Source: Chaetomium olivaceum
Lineage: Eukaryota; Ascomycota; Sordariomycetes; Sordariales; Chaetomiaceae
NCBI GenBank assembly: GCA_039881045.1
Contig: JAYWVB010000077.1
Coordinates: 1-64,000, forward strand
DNA length: 64,000 nt
Direction of reading: 5' to 3'
This document shows, piece after piece, positions 1 through 11,543 of the stretch. The notes beneath the pieces are model-generated. The model saw only the letters and a program-made list of their open reading frames with translations. It did no database searches and was not told where the DNA came from. Position numbers and translations under genes: made by a program. Within the stretch, counting starts at the first letter, position 1; each line of letters begins with the position of its first letter.

Positions 1-625
1 AAACTGACCTGAATCACTCGACGCGTCCCGAGGAGAAATATTATACATCCTGCTAACATGAATTTTGCTGAATTTAATGATACTATCAGCTTCACTGTAT
101 CCCGACTTGTTGAAGAGTTCTTGCCAAAAGATCAGTTGATAGATAATGGTTGCTTGGAAGGACTGACAGGAGGTTTACCCCGCGATAGGCGGGGTAATCG
201 ATGCACAGCAAACTTTCGTTACAAAGCAACTCCGTCACTAACAATTTTGAAGTCGAGGTCCTGGGATCCTAACAAGACCATTGCAATTTATTGCTCAGCA
301 ACAAATCGTGTCACCGGCGTCGGTTTGCCTTCATTCAGTTTGCAAAATTCAGGCGAGTCGAGCGAGATACTTTTCCATGATAATAGCTACTGAATCGTAG
401 TCCTGATATGATGAGACGTAATGGTACGCCTCCTGCCGGTTTTCGAGCCGCTAATGCTGGGTTTCAACTTGTACTACAGCGGTCTCTAGTAACAGTAATC
501 TCCCAAGAATCCTACCGCTCATGGACGTTGACAGGGCTTTGTGAAGACGCGCTTGACCGCATTCTTACGAGCCTTTCAGCGTCAGCCAAGATCTACAATA
601 TAAAATTCCCTTTGCCCCCATCAAT
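1..625. other. No recognisable gene
   Basis: Short open frames only; none shows a recognisable domain. I see no tRNA, clear repeat or transposon end here. Confidence 0.5.
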
Positions 626-981
626 ATGTCTTCTTCCTTATTCCTTCTCTCAACAGACAAGCGAGATCGCATCCAGTTCTTTCTCGACTCACTTGAGCCC
701 ACTCCACCGAACACGAGCATGACCCAGGACAGCCTGCGGTCATCCAGCCTCTCCGAGTCGCTGCTCTCCGATCCCATTGACCCCCCCTTGCGCGAGACCG
801 GATGGGCATCACAAGGGGTTGGTTCTGGGAATACGGATTCAAAGTTCGCAGGAAAGAAGACAACCCCAAGGTCATCCGTTGGCTTTGCAAGGCCTACTCC
901 TGTGCGAAGAGACCACCGAGAAACACGTATACCCTCCTTGCCTCGAACCCCGAGAACATCTACAGGCACCTTGCAAAGTAA
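626..981 (+). pseudogene. hAT-type transposase N-terminal (BED-finger-like) remnant
   Basis: From 802 to 981 one frame reads a 59-residue segment with W-x-W-E-Y-G-F near its start, W-L-C-K-x3-C in the middle and N-x-x-N-I-Y-R-H-L at its end. This spacing resembles the BED-like zinc finger at the N-terminus of fungal hAT transposases, where W-C-x-x-C is followed by a T-rich stretch and N-x-x-x-H-L-x-x-x-H. The frame stops where the final His would be expected. A Ser-rich segment at 626-800, typical of hAT leaders, lies in a different frame, so at least one frameshift separates them. No catalytic RNase-H-like region or hAT dimerisation domain follows. I read it as a short relic. It could be a chance match; a profile search with the 59-residue segment would decide. 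Confidence 0.4.
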
Positions 982-3217
982 TGTAAAGATGGCCTTTGAC
1001 GTGCTCAACGTCCCTTCTATGGCAGCTGAGTGTGAGAACATTCTCAGCTGCTGGCTGCTGGTCACGCCACGACGGACACGCCTCGGAACTGACGTGATCT
1101 CCGCCGCTCAAACGATCGGATCGTGAGTGGAGGCCGGATTGATGGATGGCTATGATGGAATCGCCCTCCGAGATGTAGGCATTGAGGCGCTTGAGGATGG
1201 AATATCCTGGCAAACTGAAGGTGAAATAGCATGAGGTGGCCACTCGTGGCTAGGTAAAAGTATGTTAAACAACGTGGGTCCTGTTATCGGAACATCCTTA
1301 CCCGCCCAAGCCTTGGCAATCCACCGAAATAGAATCTACATTGATAGAATAGCTTCCTATTCTATCTACTTTGGGGTCGCCGTAGGTAGAAGTGGATAGA
1401 TGCAGAACCCTGCCTCCCCCTCCGCCTTTCTGCCTTCAGATCTTGGTACGTGTGACAGACGTGGCGAATCTCTCTGCATACAGACGCTGAAAGGGTTCGC
1501 CGGGTTGAGGGTCAGATACAACGGCACGAGATTTTGGCGGAGCCAAAGGGTCACAGCAATGTGAGCAAGCAATTTACCTCGATAGCCAATGCTGCTTACT
1601 CTTCGTATTGCTTACTGGACAACTAGCAGAGTCCTCTACTACCACGAGCGACTCTATACCAGCCAGATCGCTGCCTACCTTCGTGCCTCTCGTCCTCGAA
1701 CGCTGGGAACGTCGGGAACGTCGAGATATTCATACCGTCCCCGTCTATCTAGTCCCATTGGCCCACTCCTGCGAACGCGTAACGACGGCCCGCCGTGACG
1801 AATCTCCCTAGACCCGACTCTGGAAGGGTTTGCCGAACTGAAGGTTCGAGCGCGAAGAGTGCTTGGATTTGGTAAGCCGGAGTCCGGACGGTTCACAACC
1901 ATATGGTGTCTTACAATAGACAATAGCTGGAAGGGTATCCTAGATACTACATGGCCCAATGGCTTACCGGAGAACTCCCAGAGTCCCCTACAACGAGGGA
2001 CCAGCCGTGCTAGCACAAGTTCCTGACTACAACACGGCAACGACAATACAACCATCTGCCCCAACATTGCCCCCGTGCCTGTCCTCCAACACATTCTCTG
2101 TCTCGAGACTTGGATCGGTTGGCTTGACCATTGATCCCGTCAAGCCAGCATCGAATAGCGTCTCCGGCTGGCCGTAAGCCCTGTGCTAATGATGGGTCCG
2201 GGGCGCTTCCCGCGCAGCCCCTCCGGGCCACTGCACAAAATTGTATAGTCAAAATCCGTCACGCTTGCCCATCACTTGCCTATCGGGGACGATCCCCTTC
2301 TTGCCGGTGCTGACCCTCGTCCAGATGATTGGCTCGGGGCGGTTACCCGCGCTGCCCCCGGGCCGCCGCATATGGGCCATCCGTGACCGAGGCGGAATCC
2401 GTCCACACAATACCCCCGCTACTGACGTCGCGAATCCTATCAAACGACAACCGCGTACGACGCCACGACCAGCCGGGCCCGGGCAGTGTAAACAAGAACC
2501 CATTCTTGCCATTCTCATAATCATAACCACAGCATCACGAAACCCGACCACAACGGACCTTGACCCAGTGCTCCCAGTTCCAACTCCGGCGTATCTCGCC
2601 TCACCTCGCCCACGCCTATAGCTAGGCTGACTGCCAACTCGGACACCGATCGATCGATCGCGCGGACACGGATGGATGGGAACCATGGACGATCGGTCGT
2701 CTTGTCGGGCGCTCCGTCCCACCTGCGGCTCCTCGGGGCTTCCTCGCCCCCGAAGCGGCAACCCTGTCAATTCTCTGCCCCACGTGGGGCTGATGTCGCG
2801 CGCAGGCCCGCCCGTCGTTTGTCAAAACAAATAAACAAATACCTATCTCTCCAATAAACCCCACCCCCTCGCGTCGGCTTTCTTCCCTTTTCCCTCTTAC
2901 CTCTCTTCCAGTGCCATACGCCGCAGCAGTTCGCACTCACGTTGACACATTCGAGCGATGACCTGTACTGGTCGATAATTTTTGACGCCACATATTGCCT
3001 GACATTGTATGCTCTGGGTTTGGTATCTCTGCGTGACCGCGGGAGGCTAGATAGGCTAGATGTGCATCGATGGCACAGCCTTTGACCCTACCAGACGATG
3101 CTTCCAAGATGTGTTCTTTAGGACAACAGTCAATTTATACGCGATTAACTCATGACGTTCCAAAGCTCAGAATAACATAACTACAGGCAATGCATATGCA
3201 TTATGCATTGATGTAGC
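982..3217. other. Gene-poor stretch, no supported feature
   Basis: Open frames overlap on both strands without domain signatures, consistent with high-GC noise. A run of CGAT repeats near 2648-2660 is too short to call. No intron-bearing gene model could be built. Confidence 0.45.
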
Positions 3218-3283
3218 TTGCTGCAAGAGCCTTCCGGATTCCGGGAGACAAGCTTGCGCCCTCACTCCCCAGAGGACAGGTCT

Positions 3284-3655
3284 TCACCCCCGGGGGCCAA
3301 GCTTGGTCTTCACCCCCAGGGGACACGTCTTCCTTCAACCCTGGGGGCCAAGCTTGGTCTTCACCCCCAGGGGACACGTCTTCCACCCTGGGGGCCAAGC
3401 TTCATCTTCACCCCCAGGGGACACGTCTTCCTTCACCCCGGGGGCCAGCCTTCATCTTCACCCCTAGGGGCCAAGCTTCCTCTTCAACCCTGGGGGCCAA
3501 GCTTCCTCTTCACCCCCAGGGGACAGGTAGTCCTTCACCCCCGGGGGCCAAGCTTCCTCTTCAACCCGGGGGCCAGCCTTCCTCTTCAACCCTGGGGGAC
3601 ACGTCTTCCTTCAACCCCCGGCCGCCAGCCTTCCTCTTCACCCCTACGGGAACAC
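3284..3655. repeat. Minisatellite, 21-31 bp units
   Basis: About fifteen imperfect tandem units, each beginning TCTTC, passing through a C-run/G-run block (CACCCCCAGGGG or CAACCCTGGGGG) and ending in either GACACG or GCCAAGCTTCC. The two unit endings alternate irregularly, so the array looks assembled from two related monomers. The whole block stays open in one forward frame, giving a Pro-rich pseudo-protein that is a by-product of the repeat and not a gene. Confidence 0.85.
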
Positions 3656-3722
3656 CTCTTCCTCGGGGCCCTAACCCCATACCTAGCCGCCCCCTCCCCT
3701 CCTACTATCCAACCTATCCAAC

Positions 3723-3742
3723 CTACCCCTAACCCTAACCAT
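3723..3742 (+). repeat. Interstitial telomere-like CCCTAA tract
   Basis: Slightly more than two units of CCCTAA on the + strand, in the orientation expected at a left chromosome end. Isolated single units recur at about 4141 and 4896. Downstream to about 4020 the DNA is rich in CCTGACC variants that look like degenerate versions of the motif. Confidence 0.6.
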
Positions 3743-4648
3743 TCCATGAAAGTTCCCACCTCTCCTTTTGCTCATAACTCGAACCTGACCTTGCCTATTC
3801 TACCGTCATGTCCTTGATCATTTGCCGAACCTGTCGCTGACCTGACCATTCCTGACCCTGTTTCCGACCATTGTCCGTGACGGACGGGTTTCCTTAACGC
3901 TTGCCATCGCTCTATCGGAAACTCCCCTGATCCAATCACTCTACCTGACCATGCCTCCAACCTGACCCTGACTATTGCCATGATTCTGCCCATCATCACC
4001 CTGACCCTGATCATCCCCATGGCTCGGCCCACTACCACCATCATTGAATACGGACCCTGAATATTGCCTAAATACTTGTTCTGACCATCGCTCCGATGCT
4101 ATGCTGATCTCCTCATCGCTCAACCCATCGCCTTATCCGAACCCTAACGGACCGAAAACAAATCCTGATCCTCGCCATGACACTCCCTCTCCAACCCATC
4201 CGTCCGCTCATCGAACAACGCGCCCCTACAACAACGAACCTCCCCCAAAATACCCTATCCCCCCATCAAACCTACCTTTCTGCCCCTTGATTTTTCCCAT
4301 GCCCTCGCTGCTGCCCCTACCGCCGCACTGCTGTTCTTCGAACCCCTACTTCGCCCCTTGCTCTCGCCTCATCCTTCCTAACCCAATCCTCCTTGCCCTC
4401 GCCCCCTCCGCTTGCGCCATATACGTCTCTTGCCTCACGTACTTACCTTGCCTCGTACCGCAACTACCCTCGCTGCCTTTACTACGCTCACTGTCCTTAA
4501 CCGCCCTTGCTTGCTTTGGATACCCTACTCTCTTGATTGCCTTTCTTTCCACCTTCCTACCTCGGTATGTTCTGAATATCTCCCACTCCATTCTCTCGCC
4601 TTCATCACCTGCTCCCATTATAACCCGCCCCGCTATACTCGCGATATC

Positions 4649-4880
4649 CTCCATGCTCTGGCTGCTCTCCATGCTCTGGCTGCTCTCCATGCTCTGGCTG
4701 CTCTCCATGCTCTGGCTGCTCTCCATGCTCTGGCTGCTCTCCATGCTCTGGCTGCTCTCCATGCTCTGGCTCTCCATGCTCTGGCTGCTTTCCACACTCC
4801 AACGGCTTTCTCCACTCGGACTGCTCTCCACACTCCGACCGCTCTCCACACGCCAACCGCTCTCTGCACTCGGACTGCCC
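4649..4880. repeat. 18-bp tandem repeat
   Basis: About eight nearly perfect copies of CTCCATGCTCTGGCTGCT from 4649 to about 4795, with one copy shortened by six bases. A degenerate continuation (CTCCACACTCCGACCGCT-like) follows to about 4880. Because the unit is a multiple of three, several frames on both strands stay open across it. I do not regard any of these as a gene. Confidence 0.85.
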
Positions 4881-4924
4881 TCCATAATCGGACTATAACC
4901 CTAAGTAACCCTCCCTACTCGGAC

Positions 4925-4998
4925 TGTCCTCCCCACTCTCTCCCCTCTCTCCCCTCTCTCCTCTCTCTCCCCCCTCTCCTCTCTCTCCCCTGTCTCTC
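4925..4998. repeat. Polypyrimidine CTCTCC tract
   Basis: An almost pure pyrimidine run of CTCTCCC/CTCTCC variants. Such tracts can adopt non-B structure, but here it is simply low-complexity subtelomeric sequence. Confidence 0.7.
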
Positions 4999-5364
4999 CC
5001 CACACCGTACTCGCCTCCTACTGCCTGTCGTTGCTGTCCGCACTCGCTTCGCGTCCCCCTCTCCCTCATCTCCTACCACAAACCCTCCTCACACGCTTCT
5101 TCATATCCATCCTCCACTTCCATCCTCTCTTCATCTTCCCCCTCACCCTCTACCCTCTCCAATTCCATCCCCCCGAGCTATCCTCATCCTGCTCTGTCCC
5201 ACACACATCACATCTTTCTTCCGACTCTTCACATCCTCCTCGCTCTTCGAATCCATCCATCACACCATCCAACGCCCTTCGCCGACAACAACCCCCTTTC
5301 AAAAACTGTTCCATCCCACTGTCAAACCATGCTTCCTGCCCATCCTGTTCCCGCCGCCTATCTG

Positions 5365-5765
5365 TCTGCGTACTAGATCATGTCCATGATCGCCTTGTTG
5401 ATGTATCGCCGGTAAATCGCCTTGACGCTGTGCCGCCACAACATAATCCCCAACTTCTCCCCCATGTACTGCGACGACACCTTGCCGATCTGCCGGCTGA
5501 TCCGGTCCGTATCCCACACATCCGGCCGACTCCATATCGCCTGCCCCGCTTCCTCTTGTCCGCCCTCTTGTCCGCCCTTGTCCGCCCTCTTGTCCGCCCT
5601 CTTGTCCGCCCTCTTGTCCGCCCTCTTGCCGCCCGTCCCGCCGCCCTCCTTCTTCGTCTCCGGGAACGCCCATGCCTCGTCCGCCTGCGGCTCCCATATG
5701 TATGGGCTACCCCAAACCCCCGCGCCCTCGCTCGCCCTCTGCACCACTCATCCGCCAAAACCGCA
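5365..5765 (-). pseudogene. Duplicated fragment of the telomere-linked helicase
   Basis: This stretch is a diverged copy of about 8620-9115 within the helicase gene, on the same strand. It covers the segment with the recombinase box II (motif IGKVSSQYMGEKLGI followed by W-R-H-S). Relative to the parent it lacks a linker of about 100 bases and carries a 12-bp repeat expansion instead. It is cut at both ends. Several differences are transitions, for example TGG to TAG at the start of the copy, TGT to TAT, and GTACGG to GTATGG. Some fit a TpG-to-TpA pattern and others do not, so ordinary decay is as likely as repeat-induced point mutation. Confidence 0.8.
5563..5632. repeat. 12-bp tandem repeat inside the helicase fragment
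   Basis: About six copies of CTTGTCCGCCCT, one of them shortened. On the minus strand it would encode a repeated Lys/Arg-Ala-Asp motif, replacing the charged linker seen in the parent helicase. Confidence 0.8.
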
Positions 5766-5874
5766 TCTTTTCATCCACCTCCCCCTTTACCCCCTATCCT
5801 TCTTTCTCCTTTACAATAATATTTATATCTTCTTTTCTCTTCTTTATAATCCTAACCTTACCATACTCTTCTAC

Positions 5875-6115
5875 CCCTCACCCTATTCTTTCTTAGTAAC
5901 CCTAACCTTAATTTTCTCTTCTCGCCCTCATTATACAATTCTAATGAACCTTAACCTTACTTATCATTTCTCTCCCTAACCTTACTTTTCTTTTCTCGCC
6001 CTTACTATAAAATTCTAATTAACCCTAACCTTACTTTTACCTTAGTTCTCTCTAACCGTACCATTTCTAATCCTAGCCCTCCTTTTCTTTTCTCTCTCTA
6101 ACCTTAACATTCTCT
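5875..6115 (+). repeat. Degenerate CCCTAA/CCTTA-rich tract
   Basis: Many dispersed copies of TAACCCTAACCTTA and TAACCTTA in AT- and pyrimidine-rich DNA, immediately past the 3' end of the helicase gene. All read in the + strand CCCTAA direction. It looks like eroded telomeric repeat sequence. Confidence 0.6.
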
Positions 6116-6285
6116 AAACTATACCGATCTTTTACCTTAGTACGAAATCATCCTTTTTTTCTCCCTTTACTTTTCGCTACTCGTACCTTGAAAAAGTGAA
6201 ACAACTCTATTCTTAATGCTAACTATATCGAATCAACCCTTCCTCTACGCTTGCTACTCCTCGCCCCCTATTTACCCCTATATAT

Positions 6286-9200
6286 CTATTCCCCCTCCTC
6301 CGCCTCTCGCCACCATTGCCACAACTTCACCACCACCCGACACATCTCGTTGCTCTCTATGCCTCCCCATCGAACCTTACGCCCCATCCACCGAATCATC
6401 CCATCCATATCCTCCTCCTCAACATACGCCCCCTGCATTCGCATCCACTCGTACAACCGATCGCTCCCACACTTGCCCCTTGCTCCCCACATCGATACCA
6501 TCGTCCGCATTAACACGCCCTGGTACTGGCACACCCGCCCTTCTACTCGCCGAAACCCACCCTCTGCCCCTCTCGTCTCGTACCGCTCGCACATCCCCTG
6601 CGGCACCCCACAATCAAAACAACACGAGTATGCCTCCCAACGAACCACCCGCTTAACCCGCTCCACCATCTCCACCACCGCCTCCGCCTCCACCTCCTCG
6701 CAATCCTCCAACCTATGGGCCCGCCATACCGCCTCCGCCTCGCCTATCGCCCGGCACCACGGACAACCCGCCGACCACCCGTCTAATACCCCCCGAAATA
6801 TCTCCACCTCCATGCTTTCCTCCGCCTGCCGTCCCCTCTCCGCTTGCCCGTATCTCCGCCGCTGTGCCCGGCCCCGGTATATCTCCGCTGCCCTCTCCAT
6901 CTCCCCCTCCTCGCCATCCCCTTCCATCGATCCCTCCTGCGCCCGTCTCTCATCCACCTCGCTGCCCACCTCCCCTGGCCCCGCCGCCTCCTCTTCCTCC
7001 GCCCCTTCCCCTTCCCCTATTCCCTCCTCCTCCGTCTGCCCCTCCGCCGTCTGCCCTCCTCCGCCATCTGCCCCTCCCCCCCTTCCCACCCTACCCGCCG
7101 CCCCTCGCACCGGTAACACGCCTCCTCCCCGTCCTCGCACCCGTCCGGTCCTCCCGCCCGTCCATCTCCCTATCCAACACCACCCGCACACACCCCTTCG
7201 TCTCCGTAAACCTCCACATCGCCTTCTCCACCCCACGGCTCTCCGCCTGCTCCGCCGTCTCCTCCACCGGCCTCCCGCGCCTATCGTACCGCACCGCCCG
7301 CACGATAATCGCCTCGCTCGCCTGCCCGTCCCGCCCCGCCCGCCCGCTCTCCTGCGCGTAATCCCGTAAACGCCGTACCATCCCCACGTGCACCACCGCC
7401 CGGATCTTCGGCGCGTCCACCCCCAACCCCAACGCGTTCGTCGCCGTAAACACCTGCTGCCCGCCTTCGCGCAGCTGCCGCACCATCCCCCGCTTCGCCT
7501 CCGCGCTGCCCACTTTCCGGTGGTAGCACAACCCTTCCAACCGCCTCGCGTACTGCTCCGCCTTCTTCACCGTATCGCAATACACCACGATCCTGCCCTG
7601 CTCCTCGCCGTACTGCGCCTTCTTCTCCTCCACCAACGCCGCCACCACCTCCTCCTCCTCCTCCTCCTGCCCATTATACCGCCGCACCTCGTACCGCACG
7701 TTCGCCCGCGTCGTCGTGCCCCGGAACCAACGTACCCCCGTCCCCGGCAACCCCACCAACCGCCCGAACTCGGCCTCGTCTGCCGGCCGCAATGTCGCCG
7801 TCAAATACACCAACTGCGTCTCCGCCTTGACCAACCCGCGCAACCCCAACATCCGCGACCGCCACCCGCCCCCCCCCCGAATCCAGCACCACGTGGCACT
7901 CGTCCACCACAATCCGGTCTAACCGGCCCATCGCCCGCTGCCGGTTGATGAAATGCCCGAAACTCTCCCCCACCGCCGCCTCCGGCGTCACCAACACCAC
8001 CGACGCCCACTCGTGCGGCCGCCGCCCGCTCCACTCCACGCACTCGATCCCCACCTCGTCGCACCGGTCCTTGATATCACCCCGCAACGATACTAGCGGC
8101 ACCACCACCACCGTCAACCCGCCCGCCGCCGCCGCGCACCCCGCCGGCAACATAAACAACATGCTCTTGCCCCCCCCCGTGCCCATCACCACCACGATCG
8201 GGCTCTCTTGCCGCATGATCGCCCCCAACGCCGCCTCCTGCACCCCGCGGAACCGCGCCTCCGGCCCCAACATCCGCCGCAACTCCGCCCCTACGTCTAC
8301 CTGCCGCATCTTCATCCACCGCCGCTCCTCCTCCTCCATCGCCTGCCGCGCTACGTCCGCCAACCGCGACGGCCTCCTCCTGCCGCCGCCGCCGCCGCCG
8401 CTCTCGCTCTCCTGCAACACCGAATCAAACATGCAAAACGCGTGCCACTCGCGGCTGACCCGCCGAAACCCGATCCGCCGCGCCTCCGTGCTAAACAACG
8501 ACTCGTCCATCGAACGCCCGTAAATGCCCTCGCCGATCCGCGCCCCGTGCCCGCTCTGCCCGTGGAACGGGTCCCCGACCCGCCGCCCGGCCAAGTCTTG
8601 GCCCTCTTCGTCCTCCCCTCCGCCGTGTCCGCGTGCTGGATCATGTCCATGATCGCCTTGTTCTTGATGTACCGCCGGTAAATCGCCTTGACGCTGTGCC
8701 GCCACGACAAGATGCCCAACTTCTCCCCCATGTACTGCGACGACACCTTGCCGATCTGCCGGCTGATCCGGTCCGTATCCCACGTATCTGGCCGACTCCA
8801 TGTCGCCTGCCCCGCTTCCTCTTCTCCGCCCTCTTTTCCGCTCTCTTGTCCATGCCCTTCTCCCTCTTCGTCGTCGCCTGCCGTGCCTGCCGACGGCCCC
8901 GATCGTGCCGGTAACCGTGTCCCCCTCTTCTTCTTCTTCTCCGCCCCCTCGCCTGCCGCTCTCCGCTTCCTCTTGCCGCCCGCCCCGCCGCCCTCCTCCT
9001 TCGTCCCCGGGAACGCCCATGCCTCGTCCGCCTGCGGCTCCCATATGTACGGGCTGCCCCAAACCGCCGCGCCCTCGCTCGCCCCCTGCACCACCATCCG
9101 CCAAAACGGCATCGCTAACCACACGTAATACACGGCCAACTCGCCCACCTCCCGCGGCAAATACCGGTGGATCACCTTGGCTTGGCGCTCATCCCCATCG

Positions 9201-11543
9201 TCTTGCTGTACATGGTCACAAACACCACCGCCCCGTCCTCGATGAACAACCCCGCACGTCCCCGTCCGCCCCGTTCTTGTACTGCACCGTCACCAACTCG
9301 GTCCCGCGCGCCGGCTGCCCGCCGCTCATATGCATTAACACCAACAACTGCTCCCGGAACGCTTTGATCGCTTTAGCGTACTCGCACACCCCGCTCCATC
9401 CGCCACCGCGGCCTCTCGCCCGCGCCCTCGCCCGCCCCGAAAAACTCGCCTTGCAACCGCGCCTCGCTAGTTACTCGCCCAGCCAACCACGTCTTCCCAT
9501 CCACGCCCCCAAACGCCGCCTCGTTCCGCCGGTCCTCCACAAAACTCCACCCCGTCCTCGTCTCCGCCGCGTTGTCTACCAACCGGTCCCACTGGATCGC
9601 CGGCCACGCCGTCGCCGCCGTGCCTGCCATGGCCCCCCCGGCCGGCTCGCCCTCCTCGTCCACGTCCAACAACAACACGGACCGGCGCAACTGTACCCGC
9701 GCCGAATGCAACAACCCGTGCATCATCGCCCGCAGCGACGCCATGCTGAACTGCACGTGGCCCAACAGCAGCTCGTCCCCGTGCCAATCCGCCACCCCGT
9801 CCGCGTTCGTGTTCGCCCGGATCGCCTTGCCGTACGCCCGCAACCGCAACACCGAATCCATCGGCGACGGCTGCCCGTCGAACGCGATGATCGTCATGAA
9901 CCGCTGCACCATCTCCCGCACCCGGTCGAAATGGCTCCGCGCCCGCCGCCGCGCCTCCGCTCGCCCGCCACCTGCCGCCGCCGCCGGATCTCGGCCTCGC
10001 GCGCCCGCTTGGCCTTGTACAACACCAACATGCGCGCCACCGTCACCACCGCCGACAACACCGACGTGTACGACAACGCGCTCCGCCATCCCTGCTCCGG
10101 CTGGATCCCCAACACGGCCAACCCGCTATACAACGCGTTCTGGTACTCGTTGTCGCCCACGTCGTGGTCCAACAACGCGATGAAGAAGTCCAATACGTGG
10201 CCCTCGAGCTCGCCCGTGTCGGGGTCCTCCTCGCTCCTCGTCATAGCGTACGCCGCCGTACGTACCTGGTCGAACGTCCTGGCCTGCTGGGTGGTGAAAT
10301 GGTATGCCGGCCGTTGGTCGCGGATGCCGGCTTGTAGCTCCTGGCCGTCTCCCCCTACTCCGTCGTCTCCGTCGTCCTCCTCTGCCTCCTCTCCATCGTC
10401 TCCCTCGTCCTCGTCACCTTCGTCCTCCTCTCCCTCCCTCCCTGTTCCTCGTCCCCCTCGTCAACCGGCTCCAAACGCCACGTCCGCCATATATACGCCA
10501 TCAGCGATTTCCACGACTCGCTGTACTTGATCATCGTCGTGCCCTTCTGCGCCGTGTTGAACGGCTTCTCGTTCGTCTCGCCGCCGACCTCCCGCCGCTC
10601 GATGTAATTGATCGCCGCCGACCGACCCGACCACCTCGACCTGCGACGCCTTCTGCGCCCGCCAAATCACCCTTTCCACGGCCAACCATACGACGGCCAA
10701 CGCGGCATCGCTGCGGGCCCTGTCATCCCTATCCCTATCCCTGCCCTGCCCTCCAACCTCCTCTCCGTGCTCTCCGTCTTCTCTATCCTCTCCATCCCCC
10801 TCCTCCACTTCTTCCTCCTTCTCCGCCACGGGCCGCCGTATAGTCGTTGCCAACCACTCGCGGTCGAACCCGCGCAAATGCCGCGGCCAACCCGTCCGCC
10901 GCACCCACCTGTTGGCCGACAACCTCGACTGGTCGCCGATCAGCGCCGCTGCCGCTTCATCCTTCTCCTTGATGGCCCGCGCCGCCGCCTCGAACTCGGC
11001 CCGAATGGCCGCTTGGAAATCGGGTGTCTCTCCCCTGCTCCCGCTTACGGCCGCGTTGGCCGGTGTCGTTACCTCGAACAAACGCTGCAGCGCACCCGTC
11101 CGGCCGAATCGCTGGCAGTGTATACCGTCCACCCACGCCTCGCCTAACCCGCCCGCCGGCCTTGCCCCGGGCTTGCCGCCGCGTTTCCGCGGGTTGGTCC
11201 AACCGTGTTCCGAGCGGCAATGCTCCTGGATATGGTACCTCGCACGCCGGATATACCCACACTGCACGCACTTCTTGCCATCGCGCCAAACGGGCAATCC
11301 ATCAATAGCGGGTATAATCTCGTCGGGGAACCGGATACTCTGCGCGTCGGCGGCCAATAAACCGTCGGCCCCCAACGCCGACGCCTCCTCCACGATGCGC
11401 TGCCGGACGCTGGCGACCAAATGGCGGTGCTGCAAATGAATATGCGACACCGCCGACTTGGCCGTAACTGCGCTGTGGTGCTCACGACAAATCGCTGTCT
11501 GGAACGCGGGTAGCTGGATAAATAATTCGTCGAACGATGCCAT
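6286..11543 (-). pseudogene. Telomere-linked RecQ helicase (TLH) with OrsD fingers and tyrosine-recombinase-like domain; frameshifted
   Basis: Read from 11543 downward. First comes an OrsD-type C2H2 module (C-x2-C-x12-H-x4-H near 11210-11270) and an acidic/Arg linker. A recombinase-like domain follows: box I GGQPARGTEL at about 9300-9330, Lys in YSKTMG near 9200, box II W-R-H-S near 8695, and QSGH with Tyr nine residues later at about 8523-8556. The RecQ core then has Walker A MGTGGGKS near 8170, DECH near 7905, LTATL, and the QESGRAGRDG motif VI near 7330. A C-terminal region ends in a Cys-rich CPWCR...CFDCGVPQ segment. The frame changes at least six times (near 10400, 10000, 9390, 9255, 8610, 7875, 7150), once at a run of ten C. 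RecQ enzymes unwind DNA 3'-5'; the chromosome-end location fits the TLH family. Either a pseudogene or a poorly resolved consensus. Confidence 0.85.

Noticed and set aside
3218..3817. 199-codon Pro-rich forward frame
   Set aside because: It is the translation of the minisatellite; composition and periodicity follow the repeat and no start context or domain supports it.
4044..5389. Long forward frames rich in Leu/Ser/Pro (up to 325 codons)
   Set aside because: They cross the 18-bp repeat and polypyrimidine tract and overlap open frames on the other strand; low-complexity by-products.
6251..10530. Long Pro/Arg/Ser-rich forward frames opposite the helicase
   Set aside because: Antisense shadows of a very GC-rich gene; the minus strand carries all recognisable motifs.
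11041..11090. A 38-bp intron in the helicase N-terminus (GTAACG...CAG)
   Set aside because: Shorter than fungal introns in this window (53 bp minimum) and the frame is open through it.
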